64,000 bases of DNA from Roseovarius confluentis (lineage in GTDB: Bacteria > Pseudomonadota > Alphaproteobacteria > Rhodobacterales > Rhodobacteraceae), in the NCBI RefSeq assembly GCF_002917925.1, contig NZ_PPFE01000002.1, forward strand, positions 372,001 to 436,000. The letters run 5' to 3'. Position 1 is the first letter of the stretch. Each line of letters opens with the position of its first letter. The notes beneath the pieces were generated by a model that did no database searches, was not told where the DNA came from, and saw nothing but the letters and a program-made list of their open reading frames with translations. The translations under genes and the position numbers were made by a program. Below are positions 9,521 to 17,914 of the stretch, one piece after another.

Positions 9521-10196
9521 GGGGTTCTGCCTGTCTGCTTTTCGTCGTTTCACATATGGGGTCCGGGCCTTGGCGGGCAAGGTTGCGGCGCTTGTTTTCC
9601 TTGGTTTACCGGCATTTGGTGAAGAGCCGGTGACGATCCTGGCGCTGGGTGACAGCCTGACGCAGGGCTACGGGCTGGCGCAGGACGACGGGTTCGTGCC
9701 GCAGCTGGAAAGCTGGTTGGAAGAGAACGACGTCGCGGCCGAGGTCATCAATGCGGGCGTGTCGGGAGATACCACTGCCGGGGGCGCATCGCGGGTCGAA
9801 TGGAGCCTGACGCCCGAGGTCGACGCGATGATCGTGGCGCTGGGCGGCAACGACATGCTGCGCGGGTTGGACCCGGGCGAGGCGCGGGCGAACCTGAGGA
9901 CGATCCTTGAGGTGGCCGAGGGGCAAGACCTGCCGGTGCTTATGGTGGGGATGCAGGCGCCGACGAATTTCGGGCCGGATTACAAGGCGGCGTTCGACGC
10001 GATGTACCCGGAGTTGTCGCAAGAGTTCGGCGCGCTTTATTTCGAGAGCTTCTTCAAAGGGTTGGGCGAGGGGGATCCATCCGAGCTGCAGGGGTATTTC
10101 CAGTCGGACGGGATTCATCCGAATGCCGAGGGCGTGGCCCGGATCGTCGAGGCGATGGGGCCGGCGGTCGCGGATCTGGCTGACCGGGTGGAGTGA
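9519..10196 (+). CDS. tesA: TesA-type SGNH arylesterase / lysophospholipase, exported
   Basis: An SGNH hydrolase of 225 residues. Block I is ALGDSLTQGYGL (nucleophile Ser), block III is LGGNDMLRGL and block V is SDGIHPNAEG (Asp/His). The N-terminus is a plausible Sec signal peptide (basic FRRF, then LAGKVAALVFLGLPAFG), so the enzyme should be periplasmic. It acts on thioesters or lysophospholipids in relatives. I use the ATG at 9519; a TTG near 9573 would also give a signal peptide. The gene is divergent from the ybbA-ybbP pair as in E. coli. With the start at 9519 the two start codons share bases (CATG), leaving no separate intergenic region. Confidence 0.88.
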   Translation: MGFCLSAFRRFTYGVRALAGKVAALVFLGLPAFGEEPVTILALGDSLTQGYGLAQDDGFVPQLESWLEENDVAAEVINAGVSGDTTAGGASRVEWSLTPEVDAMIVALGGNDMLRGLDPGEARANLRTILEVAEGQDLPVLMVGMQAPTNFGPDYKAAFDAMYPELSQEFGALYFESFFKGLGEGDPSELQGYFQSDGIHPNAEGVARIVEAMGPAVADLADRVE

Positions 10197-10248
10197 GGTC
10201 GCGGGGCTTTCCTGCTTGGCCGGATCTCAGTCTGAACCCGAGGAAGCG

Positions 10249-10269
10249 GTCCCGGGTCAAGCCCGGGAC
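10249..10269. repeat. 21-base dispersed palindrome, copy 2
   Basis: Arms GTCCCGGG and CCCGGGAC around TCAAG, located between the convergent esterase and L,D-transpeptidase genes. See the copy at 5291-5311. Confidence 0.75.
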
Positions 10270-10349
10270 GGGAAGTTTGGCGGCTGACGTTGGCGGCCCG
10301 TCGCTTGCGCGGGGCGCGACAAGCCGCGCCTTGGTTCCGCGCAGGTCTC

Positions 10350-10913
10350 TTAGAGAACCGTGACCACCGTGCCCAGCGGCACGCGTTCGTAAAGGTCGAT
10401 CACGTGCTCGTTGATCATACGGATGCATCCGTTGGACACCGAGCGCCCGATCGAGCGGGGTGCGGTGGTGCCGTGGATGCGGAAATACGTGTCACGACCG
10501 TTCTGGAAGAGGTAGAGCGCGCGTGCGCCCAGCGGGTTGCCCTTGCCGCCCGGCTGGACGTAGTCGTTGCCCTTGAACTTGGCATAGGTCTTGGGCTCGC
10601 GCTCGATCATTTCCTGCGTCGGGCGCCAAGTCGGCCACTTTTTCTTGACGTCGATGGTGGCGCGGCCGGTGAACTCCAAGCCGGCTTTGCCGACGCCCAC
10701 GCCGTAGCGGCGGGCGCGGCCCTGCTCGGTGATCAGGTACAGGAAATGCGCCTTGGGCAGGATCAGCATCTGGCCGGGGGCATACTGGGCCGAGATGTTC
10801 ACATCCTGCGGCATGTATTTTGGAGCGATCTGGAACGACTGCGCGGCGGCAGGCAGCGCGGGCGCAGTGGCAGCCGCGGCCGCGGTGGCCACGAATTGGC
10901 GGCGATTCATCAT
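10350..10913 (-). CDS. L,D-transpeptidase (YkuD domain), exported
   Basis: A 187-residue periplasmic enzyme that forms 3-3 peptidoglycan cross-links or attaches proteins to peptidoglycan. The YkuD signature is complete: HGTTAPRSIGRSVSNGCIRM, with the catalytic cysteine in SNGCIRM and the conserved histidine upstream. The N-terminus MNRRQFVATAAAAATAP resembles a twin-arginine signal followed by an alanine-rich segment. The start at 10913 follows a GAGGGGAAG ribosome binding site; a second ATG lies directly after it. It is a single gene, convergent with tesA. Confidence 0.92.
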   Translation of the reverse strand: MMNRRQFVATAAAAATAPALPAAAQSFQIAPKYMPQDVNISAQYAPGQMLILPKAHFLYLITEQGRARRYGVGVGKAGLEFTGRATIDVKKKWPTWRPTQEMIEREPKTYAKFKGNDYVQPGGKGNPLGARALYLFQNGRDTYFRIHGTTAPRSIGRSVSNGCIRMINEHVIDLYERVPLGTVVTVL

Positions 10914-11030
10914 GTTTTCTTCCCCTCGAAACGGCGGCATGTGGGTGTGGCGATATTCCGCCACATGAGCATTTAGAAATCAAAAACAAGTGAATGGCGG
11001 TAGGGCAAGCGATTCTGTGACCGTCAAGCG

Positions 11031-12197
11031 TCAGTTTCCCGAAGCTGCGGCAGAGAGGTAACGGATTGCCGCGCGCGGCAGGCGGAGACCGGTGCGGCGC
11101 AGGAGGGCCGGATACTCGATTTCGCCTGAAAGCAGGTGCATATAGTCGCGTTTGAGCGTTTGCGAGGCTGTAAAGGTACGGGCGAAGAACGGCTGCAGGC
11201 GCGCGGAGAAGATCAGCGGACGCAACAGGCGGGCCTGCGCGATCGCGCGGCGGATCGGCTTGGTCGCGGTCGTGTAGAGCGGAAGGGCGCGCTGGGCATC
11301 CCCTTGATCCAGCGCGGTTTTCGCGGCACGGGCGGCGAGGGCGCCGGAGTGGATGGCGTGGCCGATCCCCTCGCCGGTGATCGGGTCGACAAGGCCGGCG
11401 GCGTCGCCCGCGAGCAGGACATTGTCCTTGCCGGGGATGGGCCTTGGGGCGCCGAAGGGCAAAAAATGGCCTTTGACCTTGGCGGTCTGACCGGTTCCCA
11501 GCTTGTCCAGATAGGTGGCGAGGTGCGATTTCATGTCGGGGTTTTGGGCGTGAAGGCCACCCAAGCCTATGGTCGTGCTGTATTTTTTCGGGAAGGACCA
11601 GCCGTAGCCCCAGTCGGCGGCGGCAAAGTCGATGCGGATGGGCGTGGCCTCGGTCGGGGCTTGCGAGGGGCCTTCGACCTCCAGCGCGAAACCGATGGTG
11701 TCTTGGGAAAAAGGCTTGCCGAACAAGGCCTTGGCGGTGGGGCTTTGAACGCCGTCGGCGGCGATGAGGAGCTTGTAGGAGAGGGGTTCGCCCTCGGCCA
11801 GATTGACTTTATTGTTTTTGAAATCAAGGGCTTCGATGCGGTGACCGGTATAGTCGGCGGCCCCGGCGGCAAGGGCCTGTTTCAGCAGGTGATGATCGAA
11901 GTCCCAACGCATGGTGAGGTGCAGTGGCGGGACGTCCTGGAGGTCTCCAAGATATTGATCTTTCAGGTGAAATTCGAAATTCCGCCGTGTCTCGAAAAGG
12001 TCCGGGGTGATCTGCATGCCGAAAATGTCGGACAGATGCGCCGCACAGCGGCCTGTCACAAGCCCGCCGCAGAGTTTCTGGCGTGGAAACAATGCCTTGT
12101 CGACCAGCGCAACGCTCAGGCCAAGCGTGCGGGCCTGCATGGCGGCGGCGGTTCCGGCGGGGCCGGCGCCGAGGATGACAAGGTCGAAATCGGGCAT
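11031..12197 (-). CDS. Geranylgeranyl reductase family FAD-dependent oxidoreductase
   Basis: A 388-residue flavoprotein. The N-terminal dinucleotide-binding motif is ILGAGPAGTAAAMQA and is followed by the family's LCGGLVTGRC segment. The second FAD motif is VLLAGDAAGLVDPITGEGIGHAI. This family reduces isoprenoid chains (ChlP/BchP in phototrophs, archaeal lipid reductases) or carries out related hydroxylations. No bacteriochlorophyll or carotenoid genes are near, so the substrate is open. It stands alone on the minus strand, divergent from the BrnA-like gene. Confidence 0.88.
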   Translation of the reverse strand: MPDFDLVILGAGPAGTAAAMQARTLGLSVALVDKALFPRQKLCGGLVTGRCAAHLSDIFGMQITPDLFETRRNFEFHLKDQYLGDLQDVPPLHLTMRWDFDHHLLKQALAAGAADYTGHRIEALDFKNNKVNLAEGEPLSYKLLIAADGVQSPTAKALFGKPFSQDTIGFALEVEGPSQAPTEATPIRIDFAAADWGYGWSFPKKYSTTIGLGGLHAQNPDMKSHLATYLDKLGTGQTAKVKGHFLPFGAPRPIPGKDNVLLAGDAAGLVDPITGEGIGHAIHSGALAARAAKTALDQGDAQRALPLYTTATKPIRRAIAQARLLRPLIFSARLQPFFARTFTASQTLKRDYMHLLSGEIEYPALLRRTGLRLPRAAIRYLSAAASGN

Positions 12198-12347
12198 CTT
12201 GGACAGGGGAGATAGAGCATCCCGAGGGGCGCGGAAAGACGTGTCGGTATCACGTCGGTATCCGGGTGGTAACGCGGCGGTGCGGTGGGGTTAAGTTCCG
12301 GTAAGGGTTTGGGGCGAGGATGCGGGCTCGCCACAGAGGAGCCCGCC

Positions 12348-12671
12348 ATGCCCACCAAGACCGAACGCGCCGCCCGCGCCAGCCTGATGCAAAGCCTGAT
12401 CTATCTGCAGCAGGAAAGCTGGATCCCCGACACGATCGCGGACGAGATCCCGGAGGCGTGGCACACGCTGGAGATGGACGTGCCGGTGGAGGAGCCGAAG
12501 GAGAAGGTGACGCTGTATCTGGACCGGTCAGTGGCGCGGTTCTACCGGGCGATGGGGAAGGGGTACCAGGGGCGGATCAACCGGCTGCTGGCGACGTATA
12601 TGCAGATGCATCTGGCGAAGGAGGTGCGGTTGGAGGAGGTGTTGCGGGAGAGGGTTGGGATGGGGGAGTAG
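12348..12671 (+). CDS. BrnA-like small protein (antitoxin family)
   Basis: A 107-residue protein containing KEKVTLYLDRSVARFYRAMGKGYQGRINRLLATYM, the ribbon-helix-helix type C-terminal segment of the BrnA antitoxin/CopG-like group (usually LRLDxDVLxWFRAxGxGYQxRIN). The ATG at 12348 follows AGAGGAG with good spacing. BrnA normally pairs with the toxin BrnT, but no BrnT-like reading frame lies next to it. It may therefore be a solitary regulator of this fold. The next gene downstream is the RAYT remnant. Confidence 0.7.
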   Translation: MPTKTERAARASLMQSLIYLQQESWIPDTIADEIPEAWHTLEMDVPVEEPKEKVTLYLDRSVARFYRAMGKGYQGRINRLLATYMQMHLAKEVRLEEVLRERVGMGE

Positions 12672-12717
12672 GGGAGAGGCAACCTTTTCTTAATCATGTT
12701 TCGTTCAGGGTTGGGGG

Positions 12718-13264
12718 ATGTCTAATTACCTCCGACCGAACGTTCCCGGTGCAACGGTGTTCTTCACCATGACCCTTGCGGAACGGGGGAGCCGATTGCT
12801 GGTGGATGAGATCGCGCGTTTGCGTGCGGCGGTCCGGCGGACTCGGGTCGAGCGGCCGTTTCATATCGACGCCTGGGTGGTCTTGCCGGATCACCTGCAT
12901 GCTGTTTGGACCTTGCCGGAGGGAGATCATGATTTCTCGACGCGGTGGGGCGCGATCAAGTCGCGGTTCACGCGGAGCCTGCGGGATGACTGTAGGGTGG
13001 GGTTCCACCCCACCTTGGCAAAGGAGACGGGACATGCGGTGGGGTGGAACCCCACCCTACGCCGGTCGGAGAGCAAGCGCCGGAAAAGGGATGCCGGGAT
13101 CTGGCAGCGGCGGTTTTGGGAGCATCATGTGCGTGGCCCGGAAGACTACGATGCGGTGTTGCTGGATGAACCCGGTCAAGCATGGGTTCGTGGTAGAACC
13201 AACGGATTGGACGTATTCTTCGGTGCATCGGGACCTGGCATCCGGGCGTTTGAATCTCGGGTAG
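12718..13264 (+). pseudogene. REP-associated tyrosine transposase (RAYT), frameshifted
   Basis: RAYTs are single-copy Y1/HUH-type nucleases thought to mobilise REP palindromes. The frame from 12718 encodes RPNVPGATVFFTMTLAER, WVVLPDHLHAVW (the HUH-like motif), GAIKSRFTRSLR and GIWQRRFWEHHVRGPEDYD. The conserved end, CCWMNPVKHGFV then DWTYSSVHRDL, continues in the +1 frame and stops at 13262-13264. A frameshift therefore lies near 13145-13155 (few bases lost or a sequencing error). A 69-base palindrome pair is inserted in frame between SLRD and RRSESKR (12992-13060). The first frame runs on to 13431 but that tail is not RAYT-like. Probably inactive unless recoded. Confidence 0.85.
12992..13060. 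repeat. Perfect 23-bp inverted repeat pair (REP/BIME-like) inside the RAYT gene
   Basis: Left arm 12992-13014 starts GTAGGGTGGGGTT and ends CCACCCCACC; right arm 13038-13060 is its exact reverse complement. The spacer is 23 bases. Each arm is itself palindromic (GGTGGGG...CCCCACC), as in REP sequences. Total length 69 bases, a multiple of three, so the reading frame is kept. Confidence 0.88.
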
Positions 13265-13290
13265 AATGCGTGGGTTTTCACCCACCCTAC
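13261..13290. repeat. REP-like palindrome downstream of RAYT
   Basis: A 30-base imperfect palindrome that begins GTAG and ends CTAC, with inner arms CGTGGG and CACCCA around TTTT. Its right end CCACCCTAC is the same as the outer end of the palindromes inside the RAYT gene. The TAG stop of the restored RAYT frame (13262-13264) is formed by this repeat. Confidence 0.75.
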
Positions 13291-13293
13291 GTC

Positions 13294-13316
13294 ATCCTCG
13301 GGTTTGATCCGAGGAT
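13294..13316. repeat. Palindrome with ATCCTCGG/CCGAGGAT arms
   Basis: Perfect 8-bp arms with the 7-base centre GTTTGAT, three bases after the REP-like palindrome. The centre resembles that of the 21-base dispersed palindromes, so it may be a diverged member of the same group. Confidence 0.6.
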
Positions 13317-13330
13317 CTTGGGGTCCGGAG

Positions 13331-13351
13331 GTCCCGGGTCGAGCCCGGGAC
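13331..13351. repeat. 21-base dispersed palindrome, copy 3
   Basis: Arms GTCCCGGG and CCCGGGAC around TCGAG. It is the third palindrome in a row after the RAYT remnant, before ettA. Confidence 0.75.
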
Positions 13352-13452
13352 GGCGAGGGAGCAGGTCAGTTCCCGGCAGATCGATGGGGTGGGCACGCAT
13401 TTCCTGCGGAAACGCTTTCGCCCACTGGTGACATTTGGCCAGAGGCCAAAAG

Positions 13453-15108
13453 TCACCTCGCGAACTTCTTATGCTTGATCCTCTTCGGTTCTAGCGCGTC
13501 TGGCCCCAAACGTCTCTTCTTATCTTCCTCGTAATCCTCGAAGTTGCCTTCGAACCATTCGACATGGGCCTCGCCTTCGAAGGCCAGGATGTGGGTGCAG
13601 ATGCGGTCGAGGAAGAAGCGGTCGTGGGAGATGACCACGGCGCAGCCGGCGAAGTCGACCAGCGCGTCTTCCAGGGCGCGGAGGGTTTCGACGTCGAGGT
13701 CGTTGGTCGGTTCGTCGAGCAGGAGGACGTTGCCGCCTTCTTTCAGGAGCCGGGCCATGTGGACGCGGTTGCGTTCGCCGCCTGACAGCAGCGAGACTTT
13801 CTTTTGCTGGTCGCCGCCCTTGAAGTTGAAGGATGAGCAATAGGCGCGGGAGTTCACTTGCGCGTCGCCCAGTTGGATGATTTCGGCGCCGCCGGTGATG
13901 GCCTCCCACACGGTGTCGTTGTCCTTGAGGTCGTCGCGGGACTGGTCGACATAAGAGAGTTCGACCGTGTCGCCGTAGGACAGCTCGCCCTTGTCCGGCT
14001 GCTCCTGCCCGGTGAACATCTTGAACAGCGTGGATTTACCGGCGCCGTTGGGGCCGATCACGCCGACGATGCCGCCGGGGGGCAGCGAGAAGGTCAGGTC
14101 CTCGATCAGAAGCTTGTCGCCCATGGCCTTTTGCAGGCCCTCGACCTCGATCACCTTGCCGCCAAGGCGGGGGCCGTTGGGGATGACGATCTGGGCGCGG
14201 GAGACCTTTTCACGCTCGGACTGGTTGGCCAGCTCGTTGTAGCGTTCGATCCGGGCCTTCTGCTTGGACTGGCGGGCCTTCTGGCCCTGCCGCATCCATT
14301 CCAGCTCGCGTTCGAGGGTCTTCTGCTTGGACTTGTCCTCGCGCTTTTCCTGTTCCAGCCGCTTGGCCTTTTGTTCGAGCCACGCGGAATAGTTGCCCTC
14401 GTAGGGGATGCCGCGGCCGCGGTCCAACTCGAGAATCCAGCCGGTGATGTCGTCCAGGAAATAACGGTCGTGCGTGACGATCAGGATCGTGCCCTTGTAG
14501 TCGATCAGGTGCTGTTGCAGCCAGGCGATGGTTTCCGCGTCGAGGTGGTTGGTGGGCTCGTCGAGGAGCAGCATGTCGGGCGCCTCGAGCAGCAGCTTGC
14601 AGAGCGCGACACGGCGCTTTTCGCCGCCCGAGAGTGTGCTTACGTCGGCGTCGTCGGGGGGGCAGCGCAGCGCCTCCATCGAGACGTCGACCTGGCTGTC
14701 GAGATCCCACAGGTTGTTGCTGTCGATCTCGTCCTGGAGGGCGGCCATCTCGTCGGCGGTTTCGTCCGAGTAGTTCATCGCCAGTTCGTTGAAGCGTTCG
14801 AGCTTGGCCTTGTGGGCGGCGACGCCGAGCATGACGTTTTCGCGCACGGTGAGGCTTTCGTCGAGTTGGGGTTCCTGCGGCAGGTAGCCGACCTTGGCGC
14901 CCTCGGCGGACCACGCCTCGCCGGTGAAATCGGTGTCGAGTCCGGCCATGATCTTCATCAGGGTGGATTTACCGGCGCCGTTCACGCCGACGACGCCGAT
15001 CTTCACGCCGGGCAGGAAGCTGAGATGGATGTTCTCGAAACATTTCTTGCCGCCGGGGTAGGTCTTGGAGACGCCCTGCATGTGGTAGACGTATTGGTAG
15101 GCTGCCAT
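13453..15108 (-). CDS. ettA: Energy-dependent translational throttle protein EttA (ABC-F)
   Basis: A 551-residue soluble protein with two ATPase domains and no membrane segments, the ABC-F plan. The first Walker A is GVNGAGKST (about 40-48) and the first signature LSGGEKRRVALCK; the second Walker A is GPNGAGKST and the second signature LSGGERNRVHMA. The linker between them is the charged P-site tRNA interaction motif (LEREKRED...RIERYNELA). The start AYQYVYHMQGVSKTYPGGK and overall length are those of EttA, which binds the ribosomal E site and gates the first elongation steps by ATP/ADP ratio. Single gene. Confidence 0.95.
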   Translation of the reverse strand: MAAYQYVYHMQGVSKTYPGGKKCFENIHLSFLPGVKIGVVGVNGAGKSTLMKIMAGLDTDFTGEAWSAEGAKVGYLPQEPQLDESLTVRENVMLGVAAHKAKLERFNELAMNYSDETADEMAALQDEIDSNNLWDLDSQVDVSMEALRCPPDDADVSTLSGGEKRRVALCKLLLEAPDMLLLDEPTNHLDAETIAWLQQHLIDYKGTILIVTHDRYFLDDITGWILELDRGRGIPYEGNYSAWLEQKAKRLEQEKREDKSKQKTLERELEWMRQGQKARQSKQKARIERYNELANQSEREKVSRAQIVIPNGPRLGGKVIEVEGLQKAMGDKLLIEDLTFSLPPGGIVGVIGPNGAGKSTLFKMFTGQEQPDKGELSYGDTVELSYVDQSRDDLKDNDTVWEAITGGAEIIQLGDAQVNSRAYCSSFNFKGGDQQKKVSLLSGGERNRVHMARLLKEGGNVLLLDEPTNDLDVETLRALEDALVDFAGCAVVISHDRFFLDRICTHILAFEGEAHVEWFEGNFEDYEEDKKRRLGPDALEPKRIKHKKFAR

Positions 15109-15188
15109 GGTCCGTGCTCTTTTCGTAAAGGGGATACGTTGAGGCCCATGTAACCGCGCCGGGCGGCGAATTCAAACGGGATAACGCG

Positions 15189-17048
15189 TCAGGCGCGCGG
15201 GTGCAGGCGGGTGACGCGGGGGGTGTCCGGGCCCTTGTCGAAATCCGCGGGCAGGGGCAGGTTGGCGGAAAGCCAGGCGATCATGTCGTCGCAGGGCTGG
15301 GGATGGGCCAGCACGAAGCCCTGGATCGCGGGGCAGCGCGCGACGCGCAGGAGGCGCAGCTGCTCGGCGGTTTCGACCCCTTCGGCGGTGACATGGGTGC
15401 CCAGCTTGCGGCACAGCTCGATGATCGAGCGGACGATGGCGCGGTTGCGCGGATCGGTGGCGATGTTGGCGGTGAGCGAGCAGTCGAGCTTGATCTCGTC
15501 CACCTCGATTTCAGAGATATGGGCAAGGCCCGCATAGCCTGTGCCGAAATCGTCGAGCGCCACGCGGGCGCCCATGCGTTTGAGCCGGTCGACGGCGGTG
15601 GCGATGGTGCGGCCGCCGCCCTGGAGGATCGTGGTCTCGGTGATCTCGACGCAGATCTGCGCGGGCTTGAGCCCGCGTGATTGCAGCGCCCAGTCCAGCA
15701 GGCCTGCGTAGTTCACATCCGTGAGCGCCTCGGCGGAGACGTTGAGGGAGAGGGTCAGATCCTCGAAGCCGGCCTCGTGCAGGCGCTTGAGCGCGTCGAG
15801 CGACAGGTGCATCGACTGGTAGTCGAGATCGGCCAGCACGCCGGCGCGGCGGGCGGTCTCGAAGAACGCGCCGGGGGGCAGCTGGCCAAGGCGGGGATGG
15901 TTCCAGCGCAGAAGCGTCTCGCACCCGGTGATGCGCCCGCGCGTCAGGTCAAGCTGGGGTTGCAGGTGCACGGTCAGCTGCTTTTCCGTGGTGGCGAGGC
16001 GCAGTTCGCGGGCCATCCGGTTCTGCGCGATCTGAACCTGCCCCAGGGCGGGGGTGTAAAGCTGGACGCGGCTGCGGCCGCGGGTCTTGGCCTCGTAGAG
16101 GGCCTGGTCGGCGTGATGGATGAGGGTTTCGCCGTTTTCCTTGTTGTTCTGTGCCAGGCAGGCGCCGATCGAGAGGCCCACGCGGATTGCCTGGTTTTTC
16201 CACATCAACGGGTCGTCGGTGGCGCCGAGCAGCAGTTCGGCCCGGGTCAGCAGCGCCTCCTCGGTCGCCATGCCGAGGCAGACCAGCAGGAATTCGTCAC
16301 CGCCAATGCGGCAGGCGAGGTCCTGCGGGCCGCAGAAGCGGCGCAAGAGGTCGGCCACGTGCAGGAGTGCGGCGTCGCCGGCGGCGTGGCCCAGCGTGTC
16401 GTTGATTTCCTTGAACTTGTCGAGGTCGAGATGCAGCACGCCGACGCGCCGCTCGGCCAGGGCGCGGGCCACGATGTCGGAGGCGAGGTATTGCGACAGC
16501 CGCTTGCGGTTGGCCAGCCCCGTGAGGTCATCGTGATGTGCGGCGTGTTGCAGGCGGGCCATGGCGCGGCGCAGGCCCTGTTCGGTCTCGACCGTGCCGG
16601 TCACGTCGCGGCAGGTGACGGCGATCTTGTGCCCCGTGGGCGTGGCCAGCAGCGTGAAGCTGTGCAGGTTCCAGAAGGTTTCACCAGTCGCGCGCTTGTG
16701 CCGGGCGAGGTGGTCGCGGTCGAAGATGGCGCTGTGGATGTCATAGCGGAAGGCGGCCACCTTGGCGGAGTCGACGCGGGCGCCGTCGGGCAGGACATGG
16801 GCCATGACCTTGATCCCGCGCACGCGGTCGAGAGAGGTGGCGAACATCGCCTCGGCGGCGGGGTTCATCCATTCGACGTGCCCTTCGATATCCTGGACGA
16901 TGATGGCGTCCTGGGTCCGGTTCAGGAATTGCGGGCAGCAAGACAGATCGTCCACAGGGCGCGACGGGCCAGCCCTGTCCGCTGACGGACCCTGCGCCGC
17001 ATCGGCGGGATGCGGGTGCGATATGTTGCTCTGCTCTGCCACGCCCAT
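15189..17048 (-). CDS. PAS-GGDEF-EAL domain protein (cyclic di-GMP turnover)
   Basis: A 619-residue signalling protein with no membrane segment. An N-terminal PAS-like domain (about 45-150, NRTQDAIIVQDIEGHVEWMN) is followed by GGDEF at about 185-340 with an intact RIGGDEF motif, and by an EAL domain from about 355. The EAL signature reads ETLLRW rather than EALLRW: the catalytic glutamate is kept. The other phosphodiesterase motifs are present (CVEITET, LDDFGTGYAGL, TAEGVET). Both diguanylate cyclase and phosphodiesterase activities are possible in principle; which dominates is unknown. It is divergent from nadD across a 174-base region. Confidence 0.92.
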   Translation of the reverse strand: MGVAEQSNISHPHPADAAQGPSADRAGPSRPVDDLSCCPQFLNRTQDAIIVQDIEGHVEWMNPAAEAMFATSLDRVRGIKVMAHVLPDGARVDSAKVAAFRYDIHSAIFDRDHLARHKRATGETFWNLHSFTLLATPTGHKIAVTCRDVTGTVETEQGLRRAMARLQHAAHHDDLTGLANRKRLSQYLASDIVARALAERRVGVLHLDLDKFKEINDTLGHAAGDAALLHVADLLRRFCGPQDLACRIGGDEFLLVCLGMATEEALLTRAELLLGATDDPLMWKNQAIRVGLSIGACLAQNNKENGETLIHHADQALYEAKTRGRSRVQLYTPALGQVQIAQNRMARELRLATTEKQLTVHLQPQLDLTRGRITGCETLLRWNHPRLGQLPPGAFFETARRAGVLADLDYQSMHLSLDALKRLHEAGFEDLTLSLNVSAEALTDVNYAGLLDWALQSRGLKPAQICVEITETTILQGGGRTIATAVDRLKRMGARVALDDFGTGYAGLAHISEIEVDEIKLDCSLTANIATDPRNRAIVRSIIELCRKLGTHVTAEGVETAEQLRLLRVARCPAIQGFVLAHPQPCDDMIAWLSANLPLPADFDKGPDTPRVTRLHPRA

Positions 17049-17117
17049 ACTCTTGCGGTCCTCACCGAGAGCCGTCTTGCCACGCGGCGCTTAACATTCC
17101 GTGCGACTTCAAAGGCT

Positions 17118-17132
17118 AAATCCCTAAAATTG
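17118..17132. promoter_or_regulatory. Shared 15-base word AAATCCCTAAAATTG, site 1
   Basis: This AT-rich word lies in the intergenic region between the divergent GGDEF-EAL gene and nadD. It recurs exactly at 19485-19499 upstream of the LuxR-type gene. An exact 15-base match between two upstream regions is unlikely by chance in this GC-rich DNA, so it could be a binding site or promoter element. Confidence 0.45.
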
Positions 17133-17222
17133 CGTCGAATCCCGGTGCAGGGGCGCGTGGCGAAAAGGCTGGACATCCCGCCACATCCCGGCGATTTCAG
17201 GGTCGACGCGAAGGGAGAGGAC

Positions 17223-17837
17223 ATGCGTGTGCGCTTGCCGATGACGCGGCCCGGCATGGTGATCGGGCTTTTGGGGGGATCGTTCGACCCGCCCCATGCG
17301 GGGCATGTGCATATCAGCCGCGAGGCGCTGCGGCGCTTTGGCCTCGATCGGGTGTGGTGGCTGGTGAGCCCCGGCAACCCGCTGAAGGCGCGGGGGCCGC
17401 AGCCCTTGGAGCGGCGGATGGCGGCGTGCCGGGCGCTGGTGGATCATCCGCGCATCCACGTCAGCGATTTCGAGGCGCAGGTCGGCACGCGCTATACCGC
17501 CGAGACGCTGGCGGTGCTGCAAAAGATGCGGCCGCATGTGCATTTCGTCTGGCTGATGGGCGCCGACAACCTGGCGCAGTTCGAGCATTGGCAGGACTGG
17601 CGGCAGATCATGGATACCGTGCCGATCGGCGTGCTGGCCCGGCCCGGGCAGCGCATTTCGGCGCGGATGTCGAAGCCGGCGCGGATCTATCGCACGGTGC
17701 GCATCCCGGCGCGGCAGTCGCGGGCGCTGCGCATGGCCGCCCCGCCGGCGTGGTGTTTCGTCAATGTCCCGATGAGCGCGCTGTCGTCGACGGCGCTGCG
17801 GGCACGGGGTGACTGGGGCGATCTTTCGGAAAGTTGA
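17223..17837 (+). CDS. nadD: Nicotinate-nucleotide adenylyltransferase
   Basis: Converts nicotinate mononucleotide and ATP to deamido-NAD. The 204-residue product opens with the nucleotidyltransferase motif GLLGGSFDPPHAGHVHIS and has WWLVSPGNPLK, WLMGADNLAQF and, near the C-terminus, MSALSSTALRARG, the ISSTxxR-type ATP-binding signature. The ATG at 17223 is preceded by AAGGGAGAGG, so upstream in-frame codons are not used. Followed after 77 bases by the carboxypeptidase gene. In many bacteria rsfS follows nadD; here it does not. Confidence 0.95.
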   Translation: MRVRLPMTRPGMVIGLLGGSFDPPHAGHVHISREALRRFGLDRVWWLVSPGNPLKARGPQPLERRMAACRALVDHPRIHVSDFEAQVGTRYTAETLAVLQKMRPHVHFVWLMGADNLAQFEHWQDWRQIMDTVPIGVLARPGQRISARMSKPARIYRTVRIPARQSRALRMAAPPAWCFVNVPMSALSSTALRARGDWGDLSES

Positions 17838-17914
17838 TCGCACGCCCGCGACATGGTGCCGACAGGGGCGAATTGCGGATTGTGTGACCTGCCGCGCTTG
17901 GGTTAATTGGACCC

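Noticed and set aside
12348..12671. Possible BrnT/BrnA toxin-antitoxin pair
   Set aside because: Only a BrnA-like protein is visible. I found no BrnT-like frame on either side, so a toxin-antitoxin system is not supported.
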